Assembly: GCA_000507305.1 (NCBI GenBank)
Contig: DF240053.1
Coordinates: forward strand, 69,296 to 133,295
Source of the DNA: Breviolum minutum Mf 1.05b.01
Taxonomy: Eukaryota > Sar > Dinophyceae > Suessiales > Symbiodiniaceae
Direction of reading: 5' to 3'
DNA length: 64,000 nt
Below the pieces are notes generated by a model that was not told the origin of the DNA, searched no databases, and worked only from the letters and a program-made list of their open reading frames with translations. Position 1 is the stretch's first letter. The number at the start of each line of letters is the position of its first letter. Positions 45,011-56,500 of the stretch are shown here, piece by piece. Both the position numbers and the translations under genes were made by a program.

Positions 45011-46767
45011 AGAAACTATCCTGGAGCCTAGCTGGACATAACACAAGCAAAACATGATGAAACTAGTTTTCTTCTTTAAAAATCCACAATCACTCAGGAA
45101 ACTTTTGAGGAGGTATGAAAGGACCCCCAACATAGACCCCAAACAGCTTGTGAGAATATATTTGCCGGATGTCGGGTGGTTGGCAGTTCATTATCGAATA
45201 CTGTAGAATCATGTTCTGAAGACATCTGATACCTGTACACTAATTGGTGCTTTAGGGGGCAGTAAATTGAATTTTCGAAATTGCTAGAAGCAATCTACCC
45301 AATGCAATTGGATTTTAGGATTCGGAAGAGTGTACTAGAATTAAATCTAGTATATAGGGCTTTCTTTGGGAGGATTTCCCATAGAGGTACGTTGGTAGGG
45401 GTACATCCAACTGCCAGCATCCCCTGAATTAAAAAAAACAAATTCACTTATACCAAATGTAGGATTTCATGGAAGTCTTTAAAAACCAACTGTGTTTTGA
45501 AATCAAAAAGTATATCACAAATATGGTTACTCTGAAAAGTACCGTAATCACTTGAAACAATTTACCATTCAGTGATATACTCATATTTACTAACAGTAGT
45601 CTGCGTGTGTGGAAATATGTCCGGTTCACAACTGGGAGGCCCTCCCAGCTTATTCTGAAAATATCAACTGAATTGTGCTAGTCACAGTCATATGGCCTTG
45701 AAATGTGATGGTGATGCATTTCGAGAAACTTTCTATCATCAACAGAAAGCAGGGCCACAATCTATCTCTCACCTGGAGTATATTCCTCTCTACAATTATA
45801 TATTGTGTAATGTGCATACATGTCAGCTGCCCCTCATCATCAAAACGACCCCTTCATACAGATTATTTCAACAACCAGCACCAGCACCAAACAACCAAAT
45901 ACCCGCTGGCCACGTCCACGGGGCGTCCCTCACTGCTGCCTGTAGCTGCTTGTCGTGAGGTGGTAATGCCATGATGGCAAGAAGTGAAGCCATCTTGAAC
46001 CAGCCAGAAATATACATAGTAATAAAGTTTCCCACAGTTGAAAATACACCATGTACTCTAACATAGGCCATTCATATATTTACATGTAGATTCAATACTA
46101 TTTTACTATTGTAGATCTTATATCAGTTAAAAATATGTAAATATATATATATATAATATATATACATCACAAATCTGTTAGCGGATATCATAGCCCTGAT
46201 CGCCACCAAAGACTCACCAGGTCCCAGACTGCACTAGAGGGAACGGGACCCTGTCTGAAGGTTAAGTGGCAAAAGTCCAGGCGAAGTGCATTGTATTGTC
46301 TCGTTATCAGTGGTTAAACTATTGTAAATCATTCAAGTATAAATATATATGTATATATACATAAAACATATATTACTTTCCATAATAAACATGCCATATG
46401 TTTGAATGTGCAAATATCATTAATCAGGTTTTAAATGCAACAAAAAAACATAGTCCATAATTCTTGGAGGACAACATGTTTAACCACTCCCTCCGGACGC
46501 CTAAAGGTCTCAAACGCAAATACTTCTTCGGCCTTCGGAAGCCTATCCTGGCCTTTCAGGAGCTGCGTATGTATGCTTCCACCAACAACAACAAGGGTTG
46601 GTGGGAATGTATCTAGCCAAATGGAAAAATATTTCACCAACCTAGGTTTCCCTGAAATAAGGGGTCCCATTTCCCTTACTAAACCACCATTTGGGGTGAA
46701 GGTTGTGTGAGGTCGCTATAATTTGACCAAATGTATGGCACCAGGGAACCCCAAAACAATTCATGCA

Positions 46768-46868
46768 CTACTGTTGTTGATGGGTTCAGGAAATTCCCAT
46801 AGAAGCCCTCATTGGTGCATGAAATATTTAAAACGTATTGGTGCAGGATTTCTGAACCATCAACAGTA
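46768..46868 (+). mobile_element. Family B element, short
   Basis: CTACTGTTGTTGATGGGTTC is mirrored by TCTGAACCATCAACAGTA, with GGTGCAGGATTTC inside. Confidence 0.65.
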
Positions 46869-47650
46869 AGGGAAATCCCTCCAAATTACACATACATTTG
46901 CTGCTTGTTTATCCAAGACCTTTCCATGACCTCCATTTGGGGGATCACAGGGTCAATTAGGAATAAGCTGGAAGATGGTTTCGACAAACAGCTCCAAACT
47001 GTGAACTTCCTCATTGTTTTTGCTGGTGAGATATCTTAAAAACATGATGCAAGCACCTTTGGCATCTTGTGTTTCATCTTCTATTTTACCCTTTCTCCCA
47101 CACTCATGGTTGAGTGAAGAATGGATGTATCTCCTAAATGAGTTTCTTTGAAATGAAATGAGGGTAATTTTCCACTGAACCACGATTCTGGGAGAACGGG
47201 TATGCAGGTTGACCGCAAACCACAAAGAACTCCAAAGAAAAAAGGTGAACTCCGAGCTCCCAAAAAATACTTTGTCAACATGCATATTCCAATGTATCTT
47301 GTGGGATGAATCAACCTTATTGAGGTGGCTCCAATCAAATCATACACAGAGGTTGCTGGGTTGGGGATCCAAATGACCTGAGACTGACTCTTACATTCGA
47401 CGGTTGAACTCGAAAAAATGTGGAGGTCCAAACATGTTCCCTTGCTCCTGGTACTTGAGCAAACAAAAACATCACTGCTTATAATTCTGCAGTTCAAACT
47501 ACCCTCTGCAGGTCAGTACGGTCATTGCAAACCCAAAGAAGGGATAAATATATTGAATTCAACACACATCTTCACACACACCACCCATGCCTTCTCTCCA
47601 AAAAAACAACGACCTCCAAATGAATAGAGGTATCATGTGGATTGTTCCGC

Positions 47651-47774
47651 CTCGCAGGATCAATCGAGCATTCAACGGCAGGCGGTAGACGATCTAACTT
47701 CTTGTGAAGCGAGGTTAGTTGAGGTTGTGATAGTTGTTTGCCCCCGAAGAGGTCTTTGTCTTCAAGTAGAATCT
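47651..47774 (-). CDS. Candidate 124-bp exon with GC donor
   Basis: On the - strand, acceptor TTCAACTTTTCAG is followed by 40 codons reading ILLEDKDLFGGKQLSQPQLT, then HKKLDRLPPAVECSIDPAR, ending GCGAG before GCGGAAC, a GC donor of the type used in the kinase gene. The fold is not recognised; S-I-D-P-A-R is only superficially like a kinase D-P-x-x-R motif. Confidence 0.4.
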
Positions 47775-48017
47775 CTGAAAAGTTGAAGCATGTCGAATAA
47801 TATCTTCTCCAAACAAGCACCATCTGGTGATGGAAACCACTTACAGCTGAGCTCCTCTCCAAAAAAACAATCATTGTAGGTATGTCACATACACCGAGCA
47901 CATCCATCAAACATGATTTATCTAAGTTCTCTTAGACAACTGGTTCATCCAAAAGTACTTATTGTCCAATTGAACTTGTCTTTCATCATTTGGTAACTTG
48001 TATGTGATTATTGACCT

Positions 48018-48134
48018 CTAGCTCGTGGTTGAACCAACCCATCTGAAAAAAATATGCAAACGTCAAATTGGATCATCTTCCCAGGGATCGGTAGGGGTGA
48101 AAATAAAACAAATACATTGAAGTTCCACCACCTA
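48018..48134 (+). mobile_element. Family A element
   Basis: TAGCTCGTGGTTGAACCAAC at the left and GAAGTTCCACCACCTAAC at the right bound GTCAAATTGGATCATCTTCC. Confidence 0.65.
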
Positions 48135-48206
48135 ACCTACAAGAATCCAGGTGAGCATGGCGAGCCAATTACCCAACCAACCACTTATATATATATATAT
48201 GTATTG

Positions 48207-48290
48207 GTGTTTCCTTACATGGTGATACCCCCCATTTCACACCCCAAAATGATCATTTTTAGTTGGAAAACCAATGGTTGTTGGGTACCA
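48207..48290 (-). mobile_element. Family G variant, partial
   Basis: GTGTTTCCTTACATGGTGAT, CAAAATGATCATTTTTAG and GGTTGTTGGGTACC match 49430-49533 in reverse; one end is lost. Confidence 0.45.
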
Positions 48291-48834
48291 ACCACCAACC
48301 AGTTATTGACCTCCAGTAGGTCGTTCTACCAGCCCGTTCTACCCAACATCGCTGAGGAGATTTCAGCACCTGCAGGCAATGGCCTCGGGAAAAAAAGGGT
48401 GCTTTTTTGGAAGGTGATGGGAAGAGTAGTATATATCTTTGGGGGGACTCGGACTCTGATAATCTCCCCATAGTATATATTATATTAGTCTATAGGATAT
48501 AGAATATGGAAAGCAACTCAACCAAAGATTTGTGCAATTGGGTGAGGAAGTATTTGGATGCATTTGGGGACTAAGTTAAGTTGAAACTTGCCTAGATTGA
48601 ACAAGTTGAAAGACTTAACGTGCCATGCACCGGGCAGCCCGGACAAAGAAGTCACGCAAATCTGGAGACAGCTGACGTTGGGTCACATAGGCCTTGAACG
48701 TGAAAAAGTTGGGAGCTTTTCAGGAAAAAAAAACAGCGATAAAAATGACCGCATCGAGTGATGTTACGGAAGACTAGGGGCAGAAGTATGTTTCATAAGA
48801 TGTGTTTTGATTTTTGTTTAAAACATAAAGTATA

Positions 48835-48850
48835 GAGAGAGAGAGAGAAG
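48835..48850. repeat. (GA)n tract
   Basis: AGAGAGAGAGAGAGA-type dinucleotide run. Confidence 0.7.
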
Positions 48851-49146
48851 GCTCATATGATGATATGATGATCAAGCAAACCTGACCTTCCTTCCTGATA
48901 ATATTGTGATCCATCAAATAGAATCAAATCCCAACAAGTGTCCTTTCTGATGAAAAAATCAATCAATGATGCAATCACTTGGATCATTAAAATGATTCCA
49001 AGAAATGATATCAATCTTAGTCCCTGGAAAAAAAAACAGTCTCAACTATAGTACCCAACGCCAGGAACATCCTCCAAAATGTTACTAAACAACTGAATGA
49101 ACATGAAGCAATATTTCAACTAGGCGAAACGTGTGAAGTATTGTTG

Positions 49147-49254
49147 ATATGGGTGTTTCCAAAAATAGGGGTACCCCAAAATGGATGGTTTATAATGGAA
49201 AACCCTATTAAAATGGATGATTTGGGGGTACCACTATTTTCGGAAACATCTATA
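49147..49254 (+). mobile_element. Family G long-hairpin element
   Basis: GATATGGGTGTTTCCAAAAA is mirrored by TTTTCGGAAACATCTATATC; the inner GGTACCCCAAAATGGATGG pairs partly with the right arm. Confidence 0.8.
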
Positions 49255-49429
49255 TCTTTCCATCTCATTCCCCAACAGTATCCCTAAGATTCCCAAACCC
49301 CTCCCGATCATGTGGGATTGATGACTCCTCGATCCAATGCCCAGAGTTGGATTGTAGGGGGAAATGAGCCATTCCCTTCCCTAGGATGTAATACAGGGAT
49401 CTTTAGGGTATAGCATGGCAATTTCCACC

Positions 49430-49533
49430 TGGGGGTTTCCTAAAATGGTGCTACCCAACAACCATGGGTTTTCCTACTAAAAATGATCATTTTGGTGTGT
49501 TTTGGGGGTACCACCATTTAAGGAAACACCCAC
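49430..49533 (+). mobile_element. Family G variant
   Basis: TGGGGGTTTCCTAAAATGGT is mirrored by ACCATTTAAGGAAACACCCA. The core CCTACTAAAAATGATCATTT differs from the main G type and matches 59001-59112. Confidence 0.75.
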
Positions 49534-49654
49534 CCGAGTCCACCCGTTTTTTTGTTGGGGCCTTGGTGCTTCTCATCACCGGCAGCAAAGGCTTTGGCTT
49601 CTGTTTCCTGGACCATGGCAACAGTGTAAAAAACCCCCCGGACTGGTCTGGAAA

Positions 49655-49747
49655 TACCCTCCAGGGAACTAACATATCCCCAAAAATGGCATTTTGAAGA
49701 TGATTTTCCTATTCCCAAGGTGGGATATATTAGTTCCCTGGAGGGTA
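49655..49747. mobile_element. Family D element, well preserved
   Basis: TACCCTCCAGGGAACTAACA is mirrored by TATTAGTTCCCTGGAGGGTA, nearly identical to 15279-15374, which implies recent spread. Confidence 0.85.
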
Positions 49748-50046
49748 AACTTTCTGGCAGTACACCCCTGAAGTTTAATATAGTTCCTGAAACACACTCT
49801 GTCACACACTTATCCAATCTTATCCCATTTACGATGTGTGAAAATTCAGTTGTCAAAAAAAAAGAATCGAACCTCCATCAACATGGGATTTTGTGGGGGG
49901 TGACAAACCTATCATCACAAAAGGATTCCAATTGGTATAATATGTTTCTTGGGCCACACCTGGCTTCTTACCGGATTGCCTTTCAGACTCCCGGTGGGTG
50001 ATTTTTATTGACTCTGGAAGTGGCAAGCCCATTTTTTTTCCTTTCA

Positions 50047-50151
50047 TACTGTTGATGGAAGAAATCCTGCACCACATGGGATGTATAAAACCTTGTAAAT
50101 CATGGGATAAACTACCTATCAACCGGTGCAGGATTTCGGCCATCCACGGTA
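50047..50151 (-). mobile_element. Family B element, reverse orientation
   Basis: TACTGTTGATGGAAGAAATC then CTGCACCACATGGGATGTAT is the reversed B order; the right end GGATTTCGGCCATCCACGGT is damaged. Confidence 0.7.
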
Positions 50152-51345
50152 TCTTTCCAGTCTCCCATCTCATTTGTTGATACTTTAGTTTCTTCACTGC
50201 TTGATATGTATTTCATGGAGTCATTGCATCATCGGGTCATCGATCACAACCACCTTCTCGCAAGACCCACCCGTCGTCCTATCATTGCGCAAAGGTGGCA
50301 AGGCACCCTGACAGTGGATATCGGGCAGCGAAAACAAACCAGGATTGCCTTTCCCAGCATACCCCGGGCATTCCGAATTCCCCCAAAAATGATAGTCAGT
50401 TAGGTAAAGGTCTGGGGATCTGTTGGAATGGTGGAAAGATTGATTTTTTCACTTTAATCTTTGGGCTACTACGCAAAGTATCTATCTTACATACCACATC
50501 ATACCATATCATACCATACACCAGGTTGTCTAGTGGCAGTGGCCTGTCATCAAGTAACAAAATACCTCTACACATCCACAATGCTCCATACCTATTGATA
50601 TGTTTTTATTTGATCTATCCTGGAGTCCAGTCAACGATGATGACATGAACCATTTTTGGAAGAATCAGGAATCCCTACTATAAACCCTTCAATTTACAAT
50701 CCTGGCATCCTACCTGTAGGGGTTTAGGTCCCAAGGTATATTGACAGAACATTTGTTTTATCCCATACATTTAAGTGAGTTTTTTGAGATCTTGTACCTT
50801 TTTCAGTCTATAAGTTGTTACCTTGCCCCCTATAATCCCCTGTGTTACGAGTACCCTGTGTTTCTGCTGTTTTTTTGGGAAACCTGCTGTTCTTCGTTGT
50901 CAACCCATCCGGCACTGGGATTTCAAAATCACCCCAGAACCTGCTTGGAGCAGCTCTCGTTCCGCAAGTCTCCACAGCCTTGGACTTGCCGGTGTACCTC
51001 CCCTTAGAAACGAACAGCTCAAGTGGTTCAGCCCTCCAAAAATACGGTTATATTATCCAAAACGGAGATTTAATTTATTTCATCCTCAATTGGCATTGAT
51101 TTTTGTTGGGCTATGTACATGTTATACCGTTTTTTTGTTAAAGGACTATCCTTAGATTTCCACCGCAATCGTTTCATTCCACCTGGTTTTCACTTAGGTT
51201 CCCCATCCAAAAGTTGCCGATGGACTGAATTCCCAAAGCAAACAATACAGTTCAACGAATATCCATACATATCCACTTGTTTGAGAAACAATGAAGATCT
51301 CAATATGTTTTGGCTCCCCCCAAAAAAATAACAGAGACACCATGA

Positions 51346-51437
51346 CCCATAGGATCCATGTGTGGTATACTTACCTATACATTTACCATAAATTTAGGCC
51401 AAATGTAGGATATGTAGGTAAATATTCCATACGTGAC
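51346..51437. mobile_element. Family C element
   Basis: CCCATAGGATCCATGTGTGG with TACTTACCTATAC is mirrored by GTAGGTAAATATTCCATACG. Confidence 0.65.
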
Positions 51438-52672
51438 ATACCTAAAATCCATATCAAACACCATCCACGAAACCCCTTCTCTTCCCATATCTCAGCTCCA
51501 GACTCTTGCTTTGCATCATGGGAACAAATCTAAGCCCCAAATGCAGGATGGTATCAAGCTTAAATGTACACATTCATTAAACCGTATCCAATTTGTTCTA
51601 TACATCTGATGTTGTTGAATTCTATGGTATTCGTATTTGTTGCATTTATTGAATTCTACGTGATGTTTGCTGGAAGTCATTATACAGTTTATCGTTGTTT
51701 TGTTTCTTTCTGCTGCTATCGGCTATGGGGAGTGATTCTGCCATGCGACATGTCGTGTGTTCTTTGAAGCATCAGATCCTTGGCCACCAACCCGCTCTCT
51801 TTTGATGGCAATTGCTCAAACTAGAACTCTTTGCTTAAAAAAACATGCTACAAAAGTACCAGATTTTTTCTGTTTTAGGAATAATCAGCAAATTTGCTTC
51901 TTTTCTTTGTTTCCTTTACATTGGCTGTTCTCAAGTCCTCCTGCAGCCATGTTTTGAAAAGCTTGGGCCACAGTCACAAGATCGCCATAAGCAAACATGC
52001 CGACGAACTGTCCCGGAAAATTCCACCAACTCTTAGATCATCCAAATCTCAAGTCACAACTTGTTGAAAAATGCTCTTCATTTCCTGGGATAGATGAAAC
52101 ATGAAAATGAGTCACATTACATTCATACAAACATGAAGACTTCCAACATGGTCAAAGAAGTCGACCTTCAGGTTGAAAATAGCCAACAATATGGTGGCAG
52201 GGTTTGTTTCTCAGCATTTGTTGAAGGCAACAACCGATGGCGCTAATGTTCACCGTGGTTTCCGCACCAGATCCTGCTCGAAGACATCTCGATTACGCGT
52301 TTGATCTTCATCCTCACCGGTGAACGGTGAAAGTCAGGGAACGGGACTTTCAACCTTTCACCTTTTTTTGAGAAGTTGATGGGAGTTGTGATCCATTGTG
52401 AACCTACTGTCCAAAAGGCATGCTCAAGTGAATCCATATGACGTCGTTTTTCCAGAATGGAAAAAGTTGTGGGAGTGCCACGAAGTGGTGGAAACACAAA
52501 AAAAGCCACCTTAAATACTAACGGAACGACCTCATCACTGGACTAACCAACCGTTTTGATATGATTTTTCGACATATACGCTTTTGGATGTTGTTGGTCC
52601 TGTCACAAACAAACAAGGGATGACAGTCAGTATCGAACATAGATTCACAAACTAGAAAGCTATTCGTAGCTA

Positions 52673-52779
52673 GAATCCAGGAAACTAACATAGCACCTGA
52701 AAATTGATGGCTGGAAAACTACTTACCAATTTTGGAATGGCATCTTTTCAGATATTATGTTGGTTTTTGGGAGGGTAGA
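52673..52779. mobile_element. Family D element with short flanking repeat
   Basis: TCCAGGAAACTAACATAGCA is mirrored loosely by ATTATGTTGGTTTTTGGGAG. TAGAATC lies on both sides (52671 and 52777), a possible target-site duplication. Confidence 0.65.
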
Positions 52780-53553
52780 ATCTAGAACCATCGATAGAAT
52801 CTATCTTTATTCAAGACATACCAGCTGATCTGACCCCCAAGAATCTGACCCCCAGAACACGTTCAAGGATTTAATCATGATTTTCACCCCCAAAAAATCA
52901 GTAAATTTCCCAAACAATGAAACACCTACCACCACTTGTTCAACACCTGGCACCCAGCTCCTGAAAAGGATAGGTGTTGCTTGCAGCCTACAGGTGGTCG
53001 AGCCATCGAAGAAACTTTTGCATATCAACCACTGATCCCACCCAACAAAAGACAGGTGGTTGATACAAAGCAGTGGATCCAACAGGTGGTACAAACCAGC
53101 ATTGAAGCCACAAGTCTGTTTTTTTCTGGGCTAGCTCACCACTCACATCTTTGGTCATGAAAAAATCTGAGAAAAAAATGCAACAAGCACAGCATCAACA
53201 TCCATCCTGTGGTTACCAGGGCCCATGGGTATCTAGATTGATACAGTACAGTACCTGATTTGCATTCAAACATACACTTTTCTACTCATGCCATCTATTA
53301 ATAAAACCAAGGTGTTGATTTCTATGATTGATTATTGTTGTACGTGTTTTTTTAATGGAATCAAAACAGTTTTCTGACTTTACCCTTTTTGTATCTTTCT
53401 CGTATCATGAAAATCACCGACAAATTGACGCCCCATTCCTTAAAAAGCAAAAAGAACGGGTCACGAACACGAAACAACGTTTTAAAGGGACTCGAGTCTT
53501 TCCATTCAGCAAATCTTGCCCAAGTTTCAACATCAATCGCTGAGTCCCCATAC

Positions 53554-53568
53554 CAAAAACATCAGCAC
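53554..53568 (-). CDS. Possible 15-nt kinase microexon
   Basis: Acceptor GCTTTCAAATCAG, then five codons VLMFL, then GTATGG. It gives the hydrophobic end of helix F after D-V-F-A-I-G in phase 0. A 15-base exon is extreme, so the call is tentative. Confidence 0.45.
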
Positions 53569-56500
53569 CTGATTTGAAAGCTTGGAAACATGGCAACTTT
53601 TTCTTGATCCAACCCTAGCCATCCAAATACCTCCTGAGAACTTGTTTTAGGTAGGTTTTGGGGGGTCCAAATATCTTCTCAGGAGGTGTTTGGATGTCTA
53701 AGGGCAACGTTTCACGTTGATTTTAGTCAAGCTGTCAAATAAGGGAGATGTTCATGGAGATAACATGTCATTTTCGGAGTCGCGGGCTGAGTATTTAAGG
53801 AATCATTTGAAACATGAGACATTTGAGATGTAAAAATGTCAAGTCAATTTTTTTCAACTCTAAAACAGCTGGAGTGAACATGTCTCTTTTGCATGAATTA
53901 TGACTATGTGGTGTTTCCAATTCATCTCACTTCATATGCATCCAAAAATCATCAAAGCATCTACAGCTACCAAATTACCATCCCCGAAAACTAACATGAC
54001 TATATAAACATCCACCATTTGAAGATGTAGTAACGTACTATAATATATTTCCTATTGAAAACTGGTAATTTTACAATGTCATGTTAGTTTTCAGGGGGCT
54101 ATTGTTGGTCAAACACGACGAAAAAAAAATCCCCATGGCCAATTTGGAGTTCCAAACGCCGATGGCAAAAACATCCACCACGTGCCAGTACCTGGACAGT
54201 AAAAGGATTGCCTCGCTGGCTACCAAGGTGGCATCTAACGTGACCACTTGGAGGTCGTTGAAAAAACAAATAAGTGGCCACCTAAATAGTATGATATGAC
54301 AATATGATTCTTCCTTTTTTGGAATCAACCTTGATCTGTCACTTGAATTTCATGTGCTGAGGTTTTATGGTTTCAATTCATTTGAAAAAAACAAACATTG
54401 ATACGATGAATCAAAGCTTTTTGCACAATCAACGGCCCCCGGCCACCTGTCAACCACAACCTCCCGTTGTCTATCACATCGTCTTCAAGGATCCCCATCT
54501 CCCGGATCACTTTTTTTCGTACAACTCAGGAGCCCAATACTTCCGCGTGCCAACCTGGTCAAGTCGCAATCCATTTGAACTGTCTGGAGTTCTCCTTTGT
54601 TCGTAACAGCTCCCTGGAGGGTATGTTTTGAAAATCATATATCTTCAATTTTTTTTCGGGACTGCCAAATCGCAAGAATCCGACCTTCATGAGGGGTTGC
54701 ATGTGTCTGCAGTTTCCAACTCCAACCCTTCAAACATCACCATTTTCAGTTGCAATCTACCCTAAGGATCAGCTGGGACCCTCTTAATGGAAGGGTGAAT
54801 GAACCTGTATGACGCAGGGGTGTTTTGGGGTCCTCAAAATGACGCCAGTGACGAAAAGGGGTTTTCGGATACTTTGGGTAACTTGACTTCATCAAACTGG
54901 CAGTGTCATCTCTAGGTATTCCCAACACCAGAGCCCCATCGTCTTTGCAGGTGTCTTTTTGATTTGTCAAGCAGCCGGTGGTTTGCTTTTCCAAAAAACC
55001 TAAAGAACGCTCAACCCCAAACGCTCCATGTATGGATTATGTTCCTTAGGTGAAAAATGGCCACTCTTTTGGGGGCAAATGTAGGTAAATATTACCTACA
55101 TGGAGCATCGGGAACACACATGGCTGCCTGAAACATCATTATACAGATCGGTATTTATTTCCAAAAAACATCCGGACTGGAAACTTCCATCCCATGTAAA
55201 TAAGATTTATGGGGACGAACATCGTATTTACCTTCCATGTGCCACCCCCAACAAAATCAACCATTCCATTGTAGGTAAATATACCGGAACTCGTCCTATG
55301 TATAGTATCGAATCCAGCTCAAGAGTCGGTAATTCCCAACTTCCCCATTCCCGACCTGAGCACAAAGGAAACGTCCCGGCTCCAATCGTCTGGTCGCGAC
55401 AGCGTGGGTGCCGTTCCGAAAAACACGGCATGGTTTTTTGGGCGCCAAAACCGAAATGATCCGAGATTCAAGTAGATTCAATCCATTTGGATCATTTCCC
55501 CAAGGTGTGTAACATATTTTTCAAACCACCACCTAGGATTCCTTTTCAGTAGGAACCAACAGTTGGAGAAAAGAAGTGAACCAAACAAGACAAAACACTT
55601 TGAACACACGAAACATCAAGTTGTACGTCTCACAGAGAATGACACAAATTCAGAGGTGAATCTCACACACTTTAGGGGCGCCACTTGGTGCATGCATGGT
55701 GCCATGGTTTGAATCACTCATGATAATCAAGTGGATGTTTGCTACGCAATTGCCCAGCTTTATCCGGCTTAGGTACAAATATCATATTAGTACTGTAAGT
55801 TTAAGCATATAGTTTATATCTTCAAAGCAACATGGCACCGCTACCCATCAATGCTAACAAACAAAACAGCTTACGAGTCTTCCTCGAAAGTTTGTCTTAG
55901 TTGGGGAAGGGAAAAACATATCATGCATTCTACATACCTTCACCACTCCTCCACCATTGCGCTAAAACAAGCAACCTGGCAGCGTCATCTACTATCACCA
56001 TCGTCCCTTACAATATTCTCACAGTTTCAGTGTAGTTTGACTCATAAAAAGTATTATGTGTGCAAAAAAACAAGTTCTACTCACATCATTATTGTATCAT
56101 CATGGCCAATGATCTTCAAATGTGCAACAAATCATTGCACCCCTTCAAGGGATAAATGAAAGGCGGTCGATTTATGTGGCTTGGGGCAATGTTTTGTCGT
56201 AGTTGTAACAGTAATGGCATTTCCAAACGTCCCTGAAATCAAAAGCTTTTTCACAAATGTGCCGAATCTATATATTTATATAATTCTAGTTTTTACAAGT
56301 TGAGCTTCCTCAGTTCCAGTAGTATCAGTTCCAAATCTACCAAACACATCCAAACTCCCATCAATGGGACCCTATGATCGTCTCCTTGTGGAGTTATGTG
56401 GCCCCTATAAAAGGCTCAAAATCAATGGATAAGTGGGAGTACGCTCCCTGAAATTTTACCGTTCGCCACCTGAGAAAATGGCTCTTCCCCAAAGTAAAAA

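Larger units (their letters stand above)
45011..53553. other. Gene-poor stretch with scattered minus-strand exon candidates
   Basis: Protein-like - strand segments occur at 45903-45993 (MASLLAIMALPPHDKQLQAA, GT donor), 46970-47095 (EDETQDAKGACIMFLRYLTS), 51935-52030 (FVGMFAYGDLVTVAQAFQNM) and 52265-52440 (DSLEHAFWTVGSQWITTPIN). They may be exons linking the kinase to sequence further left, but no chain could be closed in phase. Confidence 0.35.
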
